64,000 nucleotides of DNA from Cerasicoccus maritimus (GCA_031296935.1 JAVDPD010000002.1:243239-307238); one strand, 5' to 3'; counted from the first letter of the stretch, positions 1 to 9,573 are shown. A program made the numbers and translations. Notes: generated from the sequence alone by a model not told the origin.

Positions 1-681
1 GTCCCACCACTTGATTTGGTAGCGGGATTCAGTGGCGGCGGCGCGCTCGATACCTCTGACGGGTGCCTCCGCGGGGTTCAGAATAAAACCGCCGAGATGC
101 AGCAGCATGCCGATTAAAATGTAGGCCATCAGCAGGCCCGCGCTGAGCGCAAGGATGATGAGCGCGAGGTGCCCGTGGTCGCGCCAGCCGAGGTAGGCGC
201 GCGTCTCCGGCGGGTCGTAGGCCAGGGCGAGCGCGAGCATTAACAGCACCGGCACGCACCAAAAAAACGCCAGGCCCGCGAGCCCCCAGAACGCCGCGCC
301 GAGGCCAGCAAACAGCCCGACGCGCAGCAGCACATCGGTCTGCGATTGTGCGCGCATCGCGGTAAGTCCGATCAGCCCAAAGCCGACCGACATGGCCGCA
401 CGCTTGGCGGCGGGGTTGTCGTTCATGATGTTGGCGCCGACGAGAACAACAATGATCGGGAGGACAAATTTCCAACGGCCCTCGATGTATTCCCAGTTTA
501 TGTCACTGGCTTTGACGAGGTATTCATTGAGTGCGACCGCGATGCAGATGCCAAAGAGAATCAGTACTGTCGTGCCAAACGCGCCGTCGGGAGTCGGGCC
601 AAAGCCGCCGCTCCACAGCGGCAGCAGGCTCAATGCGGCGAGCAGCGCAGCGTGAAAAAAGTGCGGTGTCAGCGCTCTCAC
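1..681 (-). CDS. Multi-TM membrane protein, N-terminal part (possible transglutaminase-like/TgpA family)
   Basis: The reading frame starts at a GTG that overlaps the stop of the DUF58 gene by 4 bases (GTGA) and stays open for 227 codons to the window edge, so the protein is cut off here. It shows several hydrophobic segments (for example LLAALSLLPLW near residue 15, VLILFGICIAVAL near 42, FVLPIIVVLVGANI near 70, then more to residue 200). Order MoxR, DUF58, multi-TM protein is the usual context of DUF3488/transglutaminase (TgpA-like) proteins, which carry such an N-terminal membrane domain before a periplasmic transglutaminase-like domain. The catalytic part would lie outside the window, so the family call is inference from context. 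Confidence 0.6.
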   Translation of the reverse strand, partial: MRALTPHFFHAALLAALSLLPLWSGGFGPTPDGAFGTTVLILFGICIAVALNEYLVKASDINWEYIEGRWKFVLPIIVVLVGANIMNDNPAAKRAAMSVGFGLIGLTAMRAQSQTDVLLRVGLFAGLGAAFWGLAGLAFFWCVPVLLMLALALAYDPPETRAYLGWRDHGHLALIILALSAGLLMAYILIGMLLHLGGFILNPAEAPVRGIERAAATESRYQIKWWD

Positions 682-1949
682 AGCGGGCCCTCCAGCATGG
701 ATTTTTCAAGGCCGCGCTCAAGGTCCACCCACCAGAGGCATTCCACGCGGTCGCCGATTTCGCCAGCTAACTGATAGCGGTTGGGGCGGGCGGCGCGCTC
801 CTGCGGCGTCGTCTCGTAGGCGACCATGTTTTCGTCGTCGAGGATCACGAGGAAGATCTGGCAGGGCTTCCAGCTAAAGAGCTCCAGCAGTTCATCGAGC
901 GCGGCAATGGAGAAATTGACGCGGCTGAGGATCAGCCAAAATGTAGAGCCATCGCGGATCACATCGGGCCGCTCAAGTAGCAAATTGACGAGCGTCGTTT
1001 CGCTTTTTTCGCGCACGGGAATGAGTGCGTCGAGGATGTCGACCAGGTGCTGGTGGCCCATGCCCATGTCGATAAACACCTCGGGCTCGCCGTTGATGAG
1101 CACGCCGACGGGTTGCCCGCCCTGGATGGTTTTTGCGGCCAGACTACCAGCGAGCTGCACGCCGAATTCCTCGGTCGACACCTTGCCCGTGCCGGCGCGT
1201 CCGGCCAGTGGGAGGTCGAGCAAAATGAAGGTGTTCGCGGGCGTGATCTGCTCGTATTCCCGGACCATCAGCTCTTCGCCGCGCGCGGTTTGCGGCCAGT
1301 GAATGTGGCGGTAGGGATCGCCGGGCACGTATTCGCGGACGCCGAGCTGGAGGTCGCTGTCGCCGGCGCGGGCGCGGGGCAGGCCCTCGGGAATCGCGTC
1401 CGGGATACCGATGCCGGGCGGCATTTGGGGCATCGGGAACACCTGCGGGTAAACGGAAAACTCCTGCCGCACATCGAGGGTCCGCGTGAAGATAAACATC
1501 CCCAGCGGATCGGCGATGGTTACGTGGATCGGGCCGAGCGTGTAGCGTCCGCGATCCATGTAGCACTGCGCGTGGTATTCGAAATCCGTCGCTGAATGGG
1601 CGGGCAGCACGCCGGGCAGCGTCAGGAAGATGTCAGCCTCCATTTCGGGCTCGAAATTCTCATGCACGATGAGGCGGAAAATCGGGAACCAGTGCCGGTT
1701 CTGCATGGTGATTTTCACGTCGACGTATTCGCCTTCGCAGGCGCCGTCCACGCACTGGCGCTTCACGCGAATGAGCTTGCGCTGCTGCATGACAATCAGC
1801 GCGCAGCAGAGGCCAAATGTCGGGATGAACAGGCCGGTCAGCAGATACGCGGCGTTTTGCAGATTCCACCCGAAGAAAATGAGCATGCCCGAGCCAAGCA
1901 GCGTGATGGCGCGGCTGATGCGTTGGCGCTTCTGCTCGCTGGCGGTCAT
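678..1949 (-). CDS. DUF58 domain-containing protein
   Basis: A 423-residue protein with two hydrophobic segments near residues 13-55, a beta-rich middle part, and the DUF58 signature around residues 205-233 (REYVPGDPYRHIHWP followed by ARGEELMVREYE). A von Willebrand A-like fold follows in this family. It lies 3 bases after the MoxR gene and overlaps the next gene by 4 bases, so the three are translationally linked. DUF58 proteins partner MoxR AAA ATPases in a chaperone-like or envelope-stress role; the precise function is unknown. Family assignment is firm, function is not. Confidence 0.9.
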   Translation of the reverse strand: MTASEQKRQRISRAITLLGSGMLIFFGWNLQNAAYLLTGLFIPTFGLCCALIVMQQRKLIRVKRQCVDGACEGEYVDVKITMQNRHWFPIFRLIVHENFEPEMEADIFLTLPGVLPAHSATDFEYHAQCYMDRGRYTLGPIHVTIADPLGMFIFTRTLDVRQEFSVYPQVFPMPQMPPGIGIPDAIPEGLPRARAGDSDLQLGVREYVPGDPYRHIHWPQTARGEELMVREYEQITPANTFILLDLPLAGRAGTGKVSTEEFGVQLAGSLAAKTIQGGQPVGVLINGEPEVFIDMGMGHQHLVDILDALIPVREKSETTLVNLLLERPDVIRDGSTFWLILSRVNFSIAALDELLELFSWKPCQIFLVILDDENMVAYETTPQERAARPNRYQLAGEIGDRVECLWWVDLERGLEKSMLEGPL

Positions 1950-1952
1950 GCG

Positions 1953-2897
1953 TTATTGGGTGATCGGCGCTTCGACGTGTTGGAGGATGCTGTTGATGAC
2001 CGAGGCGGCGGAGTCGACATTGACCACGGAGCGCGTCTTCAGAATGATGCGGTGCGCGAGGACGAAGCTCGCGACTTCCTTCACGGTGTCGGGCTTTACG
2101 AAGGTGTCGCCCTTGAACAGGCTTTGCGCCTGGCTGGCGCGCATGAGGGCCAAGGAGCCACGCGGGCTCGCGCCGACGGCGATGCGGTCATCGTCGCGGG
2201 TGGCGGCCATGATGCGCGCGATGTAGTCGAGGATGTTGGGCTCGATGTGGATCTCGCGCACGGCGGCCTGCGCCTCGAGCACTTCGTTGACAGAGATCAC
2301 AGGTTGCACGTCGAGCACGGGGTGGTGCTTGACCTGCATCTGCATGACGCGGGCCTCCTCCTCGACGCTCGGGTAGCCGAGGGAGAGTTTGCCGAAAAAG
2401 CGGTCGAGCTGCGCCTCGGGCAGGGAGAAGGTTCCCTTGAGCTCGATCGGGTTTTGCGTGGCGATGACAAAGAACAGCCGCGGCAAGTCATGCGTCACGC
2501 CGTCGACGGTGACAGTCTTTTCGCCCATTGCCTCAAGGAGGCTGGACTGCGTGCGCGGTGTGGCGCGGTTGATTTCGTCGGCTAAAAGGACGTTGGCAAA
2601 CACCGGGCCCTGGCGGAACTCAAACTCGTTGCTTTGCCGGTTGAAGATGGCGACGCCGGTCACGTCGGACGGCAGCAGGTCGGGCGTGAACTGGATGCGC
2701 TTGAAGTCGCCGGAAATGGACTTGGCCAGCGTGCGCGCGAGGATCGTTTTGCCGACGCCCGGCATGTCCTCGATCAGCAGGTGCCCGTCGCAGACCAGGG
2801 CGATCAGCACGCCCTGCATAGCGCCGGGCTTGCCGACGATGACAGACTCCAGGCTCTGGCGCAGCCGGGAAAGTTTGGTGACGATGTTTTGATCCAT
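1953..2897 (-). CDS. MoxR family AAA+ ATPase
   Basis: A 314-residue AAA_3 ATPase. Walker A is MPGVGKT at residues 45-51, Walker B with sensor-type downstream sequence is VLLADEINRATP near residue 105, and ATQNP (sensor 1) and LPEAQLDRF follow in the order typical of MoxR proteins. An ATG at 2897 gives MDQNIV; a TTG five codons upstream (2912) is an alternative start. It heads a minus-strand operon with DUF58 and a membrane protein. MoxR ATPases are thought to remodel or activate partner proteins, often those with VWA domains. Confidence 0.93.
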   Translation of the reverse strand: MDQNIVTKLSRLRQSLESVIVGKPGAMQGVLIALVCDGHLLIEDMPGVGKTILARTLAKSISGDFKRIQFTPDLLPSDVTGVAIFNRQSNEFEFRQGPVFANVLLADEINRATPRTQSSLLEAMGEKTVTVDGVTHDLPRLFFVIATQNPIELKGTFSLPEAQLDRFFGKLSLGYPSVEEEARVMQMQVKHHPVLDVQPVISVNEVLEAQAAVREIHIEPNILDYIARIMAATRDDDRIAVGASPRGSLALMRASQAQSLFKGDTFVKPDTVKEVASFVLAHRIILKTRSVVNVDSAASVINSILQHVEAPITQ

Positions 2898-3048
2898 AGC
2901 GGTGGCGGGCAATATTTGCTACGGATTGATAACGCTGCGCCCGGCAATGTCAAAGGGGGAGTCGCGCAGGCGCCGTGTATTCACGATTGACGCCGGGCGG
3001 CTTTGGCCCTTGCGTTGCGGGTTTCCTAAACAACCCGTATTTTACATT

Positions 3049-4149
3049 ATGCTTCAAGCAGGCATCGTCGGACTGCCCAACGTGGGCAAGAGCACCCTAT
3101 TTAACGCCCTCACGCGGACCCGCAAGGCGGAGGCCGCCAATTACCCATTTTGCACGATCGAGCCCAACGTGGGCGTGGTCGAAGTGCCGGACGAGCGCCT
3201 TGAGCCGCTGCGCGAAATCTCGAAGACCAGCGTCGTCATCCCGGCGGCGATTGAGTTCGTGGACATCGCGGGCCTTGTGGCTGGCGCTAGCAAGGGCGAA
3301 GGCCTGGGCAACAAGTTCCTGGCGAACATTCGCGAGGTGGACGCCATTGTGCACGTGGTGCGCTGCTTTGAGGACGAGGACATCATCCACAAGGAGGGCT
3401 CCGTCGACCCGATTCGCGACATCGACATCATCAACACCGAGCTCGTGCTCGCCGACTTGGAGTCCGCCGAAAGCCAGCTCGATAAAAACCGCCGCCGCGC
3501 CAAGGGTAATGACAAAGAAGCCGTGGCCAACGCCGCGTTGCTCGAAAAGGTCGTCGAGCACCTCAATGCCGGCAAGCCTGCCGTGACGATGGACCTGACC
3601 GACGACGAGCGCGAACTGCTGAAGCACTTCTGCCTGCTCTCTTCCAAGCGTGCGCTCTACGCCTGCAACGTGGCCGAAGACGACCTTGCCAACGGCGGCA
3701 ACGACTTTACCAAGAAAGTGGCCGACTGGGCCGCCGAGCACCACGGCGCCGGCTCTTGCGTCATTTGCGCCCGCATCGAGGAAGAACTTTCCGAACTGGA
3801 GCCCGAAGAAGCCAAGGAGTTTTTGGCGGACCTCGGTGTCGATGGCTCGGGTGTGTCCGGTCTGATTCAGGCTGCTTACTCGCTGCTCGGCCTGGCCAGC
3901 TACTTCACCGCCGGCGAAAAGGAAGTCCGCGCCTGGACGTTCCACGTGGGCATGAAGGCGCCGCAATGCGCAGGCGTGATCCACACCGATTTCGAAAAGA
4001 AGTTCATCAAGGCGGAAGTCGTGAGCTACCCGGACCTTGTGGCCGCGGGTTCAGTCGCCGCCGCACGCGACGCGGGCAAATACCGTCTGGAGGGCAAGGA
4101 ATACTTGTTTAAAGACGGCGACGTGGCGCTGTTCAAAGTGGGCGGTTAA
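3049..4149 (+). CDS. ychF: Redox-regulated ATPase YchF (OLA1 family)
   Basis: A 366-residue Obg-family P-loop protein, the usual length for YchF. The G1 motif GLPNVGKST is at residues 8-16, the G3 region is [22 protein letters not shown], and the G4 position reads NVAEDD in place of NKxD, as expected for the ATP-preferring YchF subgroup. A C-terminal TGS domain is present ([18 protein letters not shown] and following). The start at MLQAGIVG aligns with family starts; the upstream open frame is not family-like. The gene abuts the convergent gene at 4150 with no spacer at all. Confidence 0.97.
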   Translation: MLQAGIVGLPNVGKSTLFNALTRTRKAEAANYPFCTIEPNVGVVEVPDERLEPLREISKTSVVIPAAIEFVDIAGLVAGASKGEGLGNKFLANIREVDAIVHVVRCFEDEDIIHKEGSVDPIRDIDIINTELVLADLESAESQLDKNRRRAKGNDKEAVANAALLEKVVEHLNAGKPAVTMDLTDDERELLKHFCLLSSKRALYACNVAEDDLANGGNDFTKKVADWAAEHHGAGSCVICARIEEELSELEPEEAKEFLADLGVDGSGVSGLIQAAYSLLGLASYFTAGEKEVRAWTFHVGMKAPQCAGVIHTDFEKKFIKAEVVSYPDLVAAGSVAAARDAGKYRLEGKEYLFKDGDVALFKVGG

Positions 4150-5250
4150 TCAGCTGCCACATCCACCGCCGCAACCGCCGCCACAGGAGCTACCGCAACT
4201 ACTGCCTCCGTCTCCGCCGTCACCACTGAAGAAGCCGTCTTCACCGAAAAGGCTTTCGAACCAGCCGCCTTCGTTGCGGCGGGAGTCGGTTGTGTTATCG
4301 AAGTAAGCGACTGATCCCGCATCGCTGCCGGCGTCACCGGCGTAGGCGCTCGAGGTCGATTCCCGCTTGCGGCTTTGGTCGCCGGCGATGACGCCTTCTG
4401 CGCCGATGATGCGCAGATCCTGACCGGTTTCATCGACGACGCCTAAGTCGGAGCAAAATATCTGCCGCTCGTGGCAGAGGTCGGACCAAACCCAGGCGTG
4501 GGCAAACGCATCCTGCACACCGTAGTAGTTGTGGAATGCTGGCTCGGAGTTGAGCGGCGCCATGCGGTTGGCGGAGTAAGCGCGGGCACCTTCACCCCGG
4601 CGAATCATTTTGCGGAAGGTCTTTTGCTTAGTCGCCTCGATGTGCATGTGCTGATGCAGCGCCATGATCACCGCCCCGGTAAATTGGTCGAACAGGCCGC
4701 GCTGTTGGGAGAGATAGGCATCGTAGATTTCCTGTTTGGCGAAGATGGGCGCCAGTGATTCGCGCAACTCGGCGTCGCTTTTATCCTTGGCGGAAAACTC
4801 GTTGGAGAAGCCGTTGATGTGGATTTCAATCGGGTGCGCGCCGACTTCGTGACTGCGCAAAATATTAAACTGCAGAAGAAAGGTCATGCCCGGCACATGG
4901 TGTTCGAGCACGAGTGAAAGCTCGTCGAAGAGTTCGTTTTCCTGCGGGTCGATTTCGCGCTCGAAGGCATCCATGCAGAGGCGGAGATCCTGCGGAATGC
5001 CTTGGTAGTCGTAGTAAAAATCGGTCGCGTCTTTGGATAGGCGGACGATGTTATCGACGCCGATTGCCTGCAGCGCAAGGTTGAGTGATTGTAGAATGGA
5101 AACCGCGGTGAAGGTCTGGCGGACTTCCTTGGGCGAGGAGATGCCAAGCGTTAAAAAATGGGCGAGCTTGCCGAAGGCCTTAGTCGGCTTGCGACGTTCG
5201 ACGTGGGAGAGCTCGGCCGGGCCGACGGTGATGAGTGCTTTGTAGTACAT
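4150..5250 (-). CDS. Unrecognised protein with a Gly/Cys-rich C-terminal tail
   Basis: A 366-residue protein I do not recognise. The first 270 residues look like a soluble helical protein with a His cluster (MALHQHMHIEATKQ near residue 200). Residues 275-340 look disordered (Ser, Asp, Glu rich). The end is an extreme Gly/Ser/Cys tail (GSSCGSSCGGGCGGGCGS) with five cysteines in the last 16 residues. There is no signal peptide. It follows 15 bases after the gene at 5266-5730, whose product also ends in a short Cys motif, so the two are likely co-transcribed. Gly/Cys tails of this kind occur in proteins of the TIGR04222 and glycine-rich-domain neighbourhoods, which fits the upstream partner. The gene stop touches the ychF stop. 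Confidence 0.75.
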   Translation of the reverse strand: MYYKALITVGPAELSHVERRKPTKAFGKLAHFLTLGISSPKEVRQTFTAVSILQSLNLALQAIGVDNIVRLSKDATDFYYDYQGIPQDLRLCMDAFEREIDPQENELFDELSLVLEHHVPGMTFLLQFNILRSHEVGAHPIEIHINGFSNEFSAKDKSDAELRESLAPIFAKQEIYDAYLSQQRGLFDQFTGAVIMALHQHMHIEATKQKTFRKMIRRGEGARAYSANRMAPLNSEPAFHNYYGVQDAFAHAWVWSDLCHERQIFCSDLGVVDETGQDLRIIGAEGVIAGDQSRKRESTSSAYAGDAGSDAGSVAYFDNTTDSRRNEGGWFESLFGEDGFFSGDGGDGGSSCGSSCGGGCGGGCGS

Positions 5251-5265
5251 AGTGGAGTTGGGTGG

Positions 5266-5730
5266 TTAAGAGGCTTCGCAGGCACCGCAGTTGGAGGCGG
5301 CGGGCCCGAGGTTGGGGTTGTCCCAGAAGCGAATGCTTGGCGGGCCAAAGGCGGCTTGGTAGGCCGCAAGCGTGGCGTGGTATTGGCGGTGATTTTGGTC
5401 GGTGCCTCCACCGGGCGTATGGTGGATGTATTTGCCAAAATGTTGCTGGCAAAACGCATGGTAGTCGCGCGTGAAGAGAATAAACTCGTGCCACGCCAGG
5501 TCGACTTTATGCGAGGGCGTGAGCGGGGTTACACTTTGAGCGACGAGCGCCAAGAAGCGGATGGCCTCGGTGAGTGCTTCGGTTGCGGTCGGCGCATCGC
5601 AGGCCAATGCGCTGGCAATTTTTTCACCAAGCAATGGCTGAGCCTGTAGCAGCGTGGCTGAGGCAGCTTGGGAGTCGATTGTGTTTGAGCAGCTTGAGTC
5701 CATAGGAGTTCCGTTTCCTGAAGCTACCAT
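5266..5730 (-). CDS. Glycine-rich domain-containing protein-like (GRDP-like) small protein
   Basis: A protein of up to 154 residues. The central stretch HKVDLAWHEFILFTRDYHAFC followed by HFGKYIHHTP resembles the conserved core of the GRDP-like family (rRNA-processing/glycine-rich domain proteins): VDxxWH, FT, Y and a C-terminal-side HH. The protein ends SNCGACEAS, a CxxC-type motif. Two starts are possible, ATG at 5730 or at 5703 (MDSSCSN); the latter has AGGA 11 bases upstream. It is the first gene of a two-gene unit with the Gly/Cys-tailed protein. Family recognition is moderate; no biochemical role can be given. Confidence 0.7.
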   Translation of the reverse strand: MVASGNGTPMDSSCSNTIDSQAASATLLQAQPLLGEKIASALACDAPTATEALTEAIRFLALVAQSVTPLTPSHKVDLAWHEFILFTRDYHAFCQQHFGKYIHHTPGGGTDQNHRQYHATLAAYQAAFGPPSIRFWDNPNLGPAASNCGACEAS

Positions 5731-5788
5731 GCCACCTATGTGCTCGTGAATTACAATTTGAGAAAATGATTGTAAGGCAGTGCGCTTA

Positions 5789-5803
5789 CTTTGCCGCGCA
5801 AAG
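5789..5803. repeat. CTTTG-N5-CAAAG palindrome
   Basis: Exact copy with CCGCG as the central five bases, in the intergenic stretch after the ABC ATPase gene. Confidence 0.85.
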
Positions 5804-5927
5804 CTTAGCAGGCGACGCGGCCGATGAGCGCGTCGATCTTGTCGGCGAATGAGCGAACTGAGGCGAAGGGCTTATTGAAAAACAAGTCCATGCGGTGGCT
5901 TCACGGCGCAACTTGGCCGCTTGACTG

Positions 5928-6719
5928 TCAGTCGATTTTCAACTGCCAGCGATTATCGGGGCGGCTGAGCGTGATTGCGGCGCCGAATGCGTCACTGAGA
6001 ATTTCGCTGCTTAACACGTTTTCCGTGGGCCCTTGGGCGAGGGCTTCGCCGGCCTTGATCACGAGCGTGTGACTGAAGCCCGGGATGATCTCCTCCACGT
6101 GATGCGTGACGAGGACGATGGTCGGCGCGCTCGGCTGCTGCATGAGGTTGCCCACGGCCTGGAGGAAGTGTTCGCGCATCACGGGGTCGAGCCCGGCGCA
6201 GGGTTCGTCTAGAATCAGCAACACGGGGCGCGTCATCAGGGCGCGGGCAATGAACACACGCTGCCGCTCGCCTTGGCTGAGGTAGCGCCACTCGCGCTCG
6301 GCCAAATAAGCGGCACCCATGCGATCGAGGCAGTCGCGGGCAAAGCCAACATCCGGCGTGCCGGCGTTACGCGTCCAATAGCCGAGCTGGGCGGACGGGC
6401 CACTGAGTACCGTCTTGAGCGCGGGTTCGTCGAGTGGCACCTTCTGCGCGATGCCCGAGCTGACGAGCCCGATGCGTTGCCGCAGCGCTGGCCAGTTGGA
6501 CTGACCATACACCTGGCCATCGACTTCGATGCGGCCGCGGCTCGGGGTCAGGTAGGCCGTCAGCGATTGCAAAAGCGAGGTTTTGCCCGAACCATTGGCG
6601 CCGAGGATTACCCAATGCTGCCCGCGCTCCACGCGCCAGGAAACATCGCGCAGGATGGTGGTTTCCCCGCGGATGACGCTCAGGTCCCGGATGTCGATGA
6701 TCGCACTGCTGTCTGGCAT
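5928..6719 (-). CDS. ABC transporter ATP-binding protein, stand-alone
   Basis: A 263-residue ABC ATPase. Walker A is GANGSGKTS near residue 37, the signature is LSQGERQR near residue 148, Walker B is LLILDEPCAGLDP, and the H-loop is VTHHVEEI. The sequence HWVILGANGSGKTSLL is typical of the ModF/PhrA-like group of ATPases that have no dedicated permease nearby. No permease or binding protein is adjacent; the gene is divergent from an exported protein at 6818. Substrate or non-transport role is unknown. Confidence 0.88.
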   Translation of the reverse strand: MPDSSAIIDIRDLSVIRGETTILRDVSWRVERGQHWVILGANGSGKTSLLQSLTAYLTPSRGRIEVDGQVYGQSNWPALRQRIGLVSSGIAQKVPLDEPALKTVLSGPSAQLGYWTRNAGTPDVGFARDCLDRMGAAYLAEREWRYLSQGERQRVFIARALMTRPVLLILDEPCAGLDPVMREHFLQAVGNLMQQPSAPTIVLVTHHVEEIIPGFSHTLVIKAGEALAQGPTENVLSSEILSDAFGAAITLSRPDNRWQLKID

Positions 6720-6817
6720 ACGATCAAGGTGTGCCGCTTCCGGGGGAAAGACAAGTGCTCTAGTGTGGTGTCGTCTATGGATGATGTAAAATGCTGGACA
6801 ATCTGATTTCCCAATAA

Positions 6818-7615
6818 ATGATTGAAATTATGAAGTCTCTGATCTGGCTCATTGCCTTGTTTACTGTCACTGCCGCTAAGGCTGAAGTGGAGCGACCCTA
6901 TGGGCCGATCGCAGTCGCGGCGACCTTGGCGAAGGAATTACAAGACGTCAAAGGTGTGCGAATCGTGATTGAGATTGTGCATCAGAAGCCTGGTGATGAC
7001 CGGCCAATCATCATGACGGTGCACTCGCCGGAGGGAGATTTTCGAATGCCGGTCAACAACACTGGCGGCTTCACCTTACCAGATATCATCCAAGAGTTTT
7101 GGGCGGACTCCACCATTCAATCAAATTTGGAAAAAGGGGCAGTCGAGCTGAACTTCGGTCTCTATTTCGATGGCGATACAGATGGCAATAGCGCAGAGCC
7201 TATCGATTTGAAAAAGGGCAGTGAGAATATTGCCAGGCAAATCCAAGCGGTGGACCCCGAGGTCTGGCGTTGTACCCGCTACTGGAGCCGAAATTTTCCC
7301 GGTGGTCAGATTTTCTTTCACGGTGTAAATATCAACAAGGCTCAGGCGGAGCAGGGGCGGTGTGATATTTTGTTGGGTGAAAAATTGGTGGAATCAATCG
7401 ATATGGCTGGCGACGAAGTTGTTTTCTTGAGCTTCGAGCAATACCCATTGGACAAGGTTAGTTTTAAATTCGCTGGCACGAATGAAGATGATGATGGGAC
7501 CGTCAACTTTGCGCTTGGTTTCAGTCAACTGAATGAACCGCCTCCTCCGGGCGGGGTGATTCTCTGTGCGCTCTCGCCGGAGGGTCAGATCAGCTTCCCG
7601 ATGCTGGAGGAGTAG
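6818..7615 (+). CDS. Exported protein of unknown function
   Basis: A 265-residue protein with a clear Sec signal peptide (MKSLIWLIALFTVTAAKA, cleavage before EVERPYG). The start could be the ATG at 6818 or the one at 6830, which gives a better signal peptide. The mature part has no motif I recognise; it has three Cys, no lipobox and no membrane segment, so it is probably periplasmic. It ends 7 bases before the convergent heparinase-like gene. Confidence 0.7.
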   Translation: MIEIMKSLIWLIALFTVTAAKAEVERPYGPIAVAATLAKELQDVKGVRIVIEIVHQKPGDDRPIIMTVHSPEGDFRMPVNNTGGFTLPDIIQEFWADSTIQSNLEKGAVELNFGLYFDGDTDGNSAEPIDLKKGSENIARQIQAVDPEVWRCTRYWSRNFPGGQIFFHGVNINKAQAEQGRCDILLGEKLVESIDMAGDEVVFLSFEQYPLDKVSFKFAGTNEDDDGTVNFALGFSQLNEPPPPGGVILCALSPEGQISFPMLEE

Positions 7616-7622
7616 GCGCGCC

Positions 7623-9494
7623 TTACCAGTCGGCGTAGGCGTCTTCGGAAATGTATTTACTGGAGCCGCTACCGGGGCGCAGCTCGACAAGGAGGATCTC
7701 TTCGCTGTTGGCAGGGAGCTTGACCGTGAAGCCGATCATTTTGGCGCCGGGGTTGGGGGCGTCGTAGTCGTTGGGCGGTGGGTCCATTGGGTAAATTTCC
7801 AACTGCGCGTTGGCGGGGGATTTGACCACAAGTTCAAGCTGTTTTCCGTCCTGCCGAAGCGTGGCATGGGTGGGGCTGTCGATGGTCACATCAGCGCGGG
7901 TGGCCATGCCCCAGCGGATTTCCGTTTCGCGGTCGAGCGTTTCGACGACATCGCGGACGACGACTGTGCCGTGCTCGTGGCGACCGATGCCGCGGCGGGC
8001 GGATTTGAGTTGTCCGGTGTAGGCCTCGGTGGTGTCTACAATGGTGTGCGGGAAGGGGCCATCGGCGACGTCTTTCGTTATGGGAATTTCTCCGTTGAGG
8101 TCCATGTTTTGGCTGTCGACCATGAGCACGTTGTGGCTCTTGATGCCGAGGCGGAAAACATTCCAGCGCTGCTCGCCCCACAGCGATATGCCGATGCTTT
8201 CGAGGCTGTGGTAGTCTTGCATGCCGAGGTCGATTGCCCAGCGCACGCCGTCTGACTCCATGACGAAGGTTCCAGAATCCATATGGCCGTGGCCAGCGGA
8301 TGGTGAGCCTCCCTTGATGGCGTAGAATGTGGCGTTGGGGTCTTCCCAACTGGTGCGATGGAAGGCTACGGGCACTTCACCGTTGCCTTGCCAGTGCAGC
8401 TCGGTTGGCGGAGTGATGTCTTGTAGGGGCGGTGACCAGATCAGGGTGAACGGGAATAGGCGAGTGTCATGGCCGTCGGGGTTATGCTCTTTAGAGAGAA
8501 ACTCTTCCAGCAATGGGCGTTCGCGCCAGAGCAGGGATGGGTTTTGGGTTCGCTCGGCAAACCAAACCATCAAGTCGCTAAACCCGTTGCGCGGGCGGCA
8601 ATCTGAGTGATTGAAAAAGTCGCCGCTGGGTCCGGAGACATGAAGGTAATACTCGCTCGATTCGAGAAAGCCAGGTGCTTGCGAGAGGCCGAAGTCGGAA
8701 CCCAGCACCGAGGCTAGCGCACCGATCAGCAGCACGTTAAAGCTGGTGCCGTAGCTCCAATACATCGGGCCTTCGGGGTAGGCGCCATCGGGCGCATAGA
8801 CATCCATGCCGTAGTGGATGTTGTCGAGCGCGCGCTGGATTATCTGTTCGGCAAGCTCAGGCTCTTGCTCATAGACGACCAGGGCACCCATGACCATGCT
8901 GGCATGGCAGACTTGATTCCAGTTATTGCTGTGGTCGATCCACCACCAGTCTCTGTTCAGTGAGGGTTGGAGCCCCTTTTCGACAATAGCCTGGCGTATC
9001 GTCACACGGGCTTCTGGGCTGAGCGCCTGATAGCACCAATCGTAGCCGATCGCGAGGGCGGCGGTCATCTCGGCAGTGTCGAGAAAGTGTGTTGGATTCC
9101 AGTTACTGAAGGCGGCTACGTTGAGCATTTCAGCCTCAGCGCGCTGTGCGTATTGGGGGTTGCCAGTGAGGCGGTAGGCCATGCCGAGGTAGGCCATACG
9201 ACGCAGGCAGGCGCGCGATACGTCCAGCAGGCGACGGCCTTCCAGCTCGTATTGCAACAGCGGCAGCTCAAGCATTTGGTCCGCCAACTCGATTGTGTGT
9301 TGGGAAGCTTTGCGAAGCAAAGTATCCTGCTCGATCTTGGCCTTGCAGTCGTTTTCCTCGCTGGTGGGAAGGAACAGTCGTGGGTGAGACTTTGGGGCGC
9401 TGGCGAGTAACTCGGGCATATCTTGTGCCTTGGCTAAAGGAATGGCGAGTGACAGTGACGTTAGGACTATCAGAGCTATTCGGGTGAAGAGCAT
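7623..9494 (-). CDS. Heparinase II/III-family polysaccharide lyase, exported
   Basis: A 623-residue protein with a Sec signal peptide (MLFTRIALIVLTSLSLAIPLAKA). The N-terminal half is an alpha/alpha toroid with family hallmarks: HSNNWNQVCHAS near residue 188 and YAPDGAYPEGPMYWSYG near residue 237. The C-terminal half is a beta domain with SAGHGHMDSGTFV and a following Asp-rich stretch, as in heparinase II/III and related lyases (PL12/15/17/21). It should cleave uronate-containing polysaccharides in the periplasm by beta-elimination; the substrate cannot be read from sequence. An AraC regulator lies just upstream on the same strand. One CTTTG-N5-CAAAG palindrome lies inside it. Confidence 0.88.
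   Translation of the reverse strand: MLFTRIALIVLTSLSLAIPLAKAQDMPELLASAPKSHPRLFLPTSEENDCKAKIEQDTLLRKASQHTIELADQMLELPLLQYELEGRRLLDVSRACLRRMAYLGMAYRLTGNPQYAQRAEAEMLNVAAFSNWNPTHFLDTAEMTAALAIGYDWCYQALSPEARVTIRQAIVEKGLQPSLNRDWWWIDHSNNWNQVCHASMVMGALVVYEQEPELAEQIIQRALDNIHYGMDVYAPDGAYPEGPMYWSYGTSFNVLLIGALASVLGSDFGLSQAPGFLESSEYYLHVSGPSGDFFNHSDCRPRNGFSDLMVWFAERTQNPSLLWRERPLLEEFLSKEHNPDGHDTRLFPFTLIWSPPLQDITPPTELHWQGNGEVPVAFHRTSWEDPNATFYAIKGGSPSAGHGHMDSGTFVMESDGVRWAIDLGMQDYHSLESIGISLWGEQRWNVFRLGIKSHNVLMVDSQNMDLNGEIPITKDVADGPFPHTIVDTTEAYTGQLKSARRGIGRHEHGTVVVRDVVETLDRETEIRWGMATRADVTIDSPTHATLRQDGKQLELVVKSPANAQLEIYPMDPPPNDYDAPNPGAKMIGFTVKLPANSEEILLVELRPGSGSSKYISEDAYADW
9308..9322. repeat. CTTTG-N5-CAAAG palindrome
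   Basis: Exact copy with CGAAG in the centre, inside the heparinase-like gene, where it encodes LLRKA. Confidence 0.85.
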
Positions 9495-9573
9495 AGGCGC
9501 AATTTACCCACGAGCCCGAAGGCGGGGTCAATGGCAATAGAACGCGCCGGTACAGGCCGGATGGGGCACCGTT

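Noticed and set aside
1596-2585. Long plus-strand frame of 329 codons, antisense to DUF58 and MoxR
   Set aside because: It lies wholly opposite two well-conserved genes and has the His/Arg/Gly-rich look of a GC-rich antisense shadow; no family likeness.
5805-5891. Tiny minus-strand frame (28 codons, MDLFFNKPFASVRSF...) after the ABC ATPase gene
   Set aside because: Protein-like composition but too short, no homology known to me and no clear start signal; could be real.
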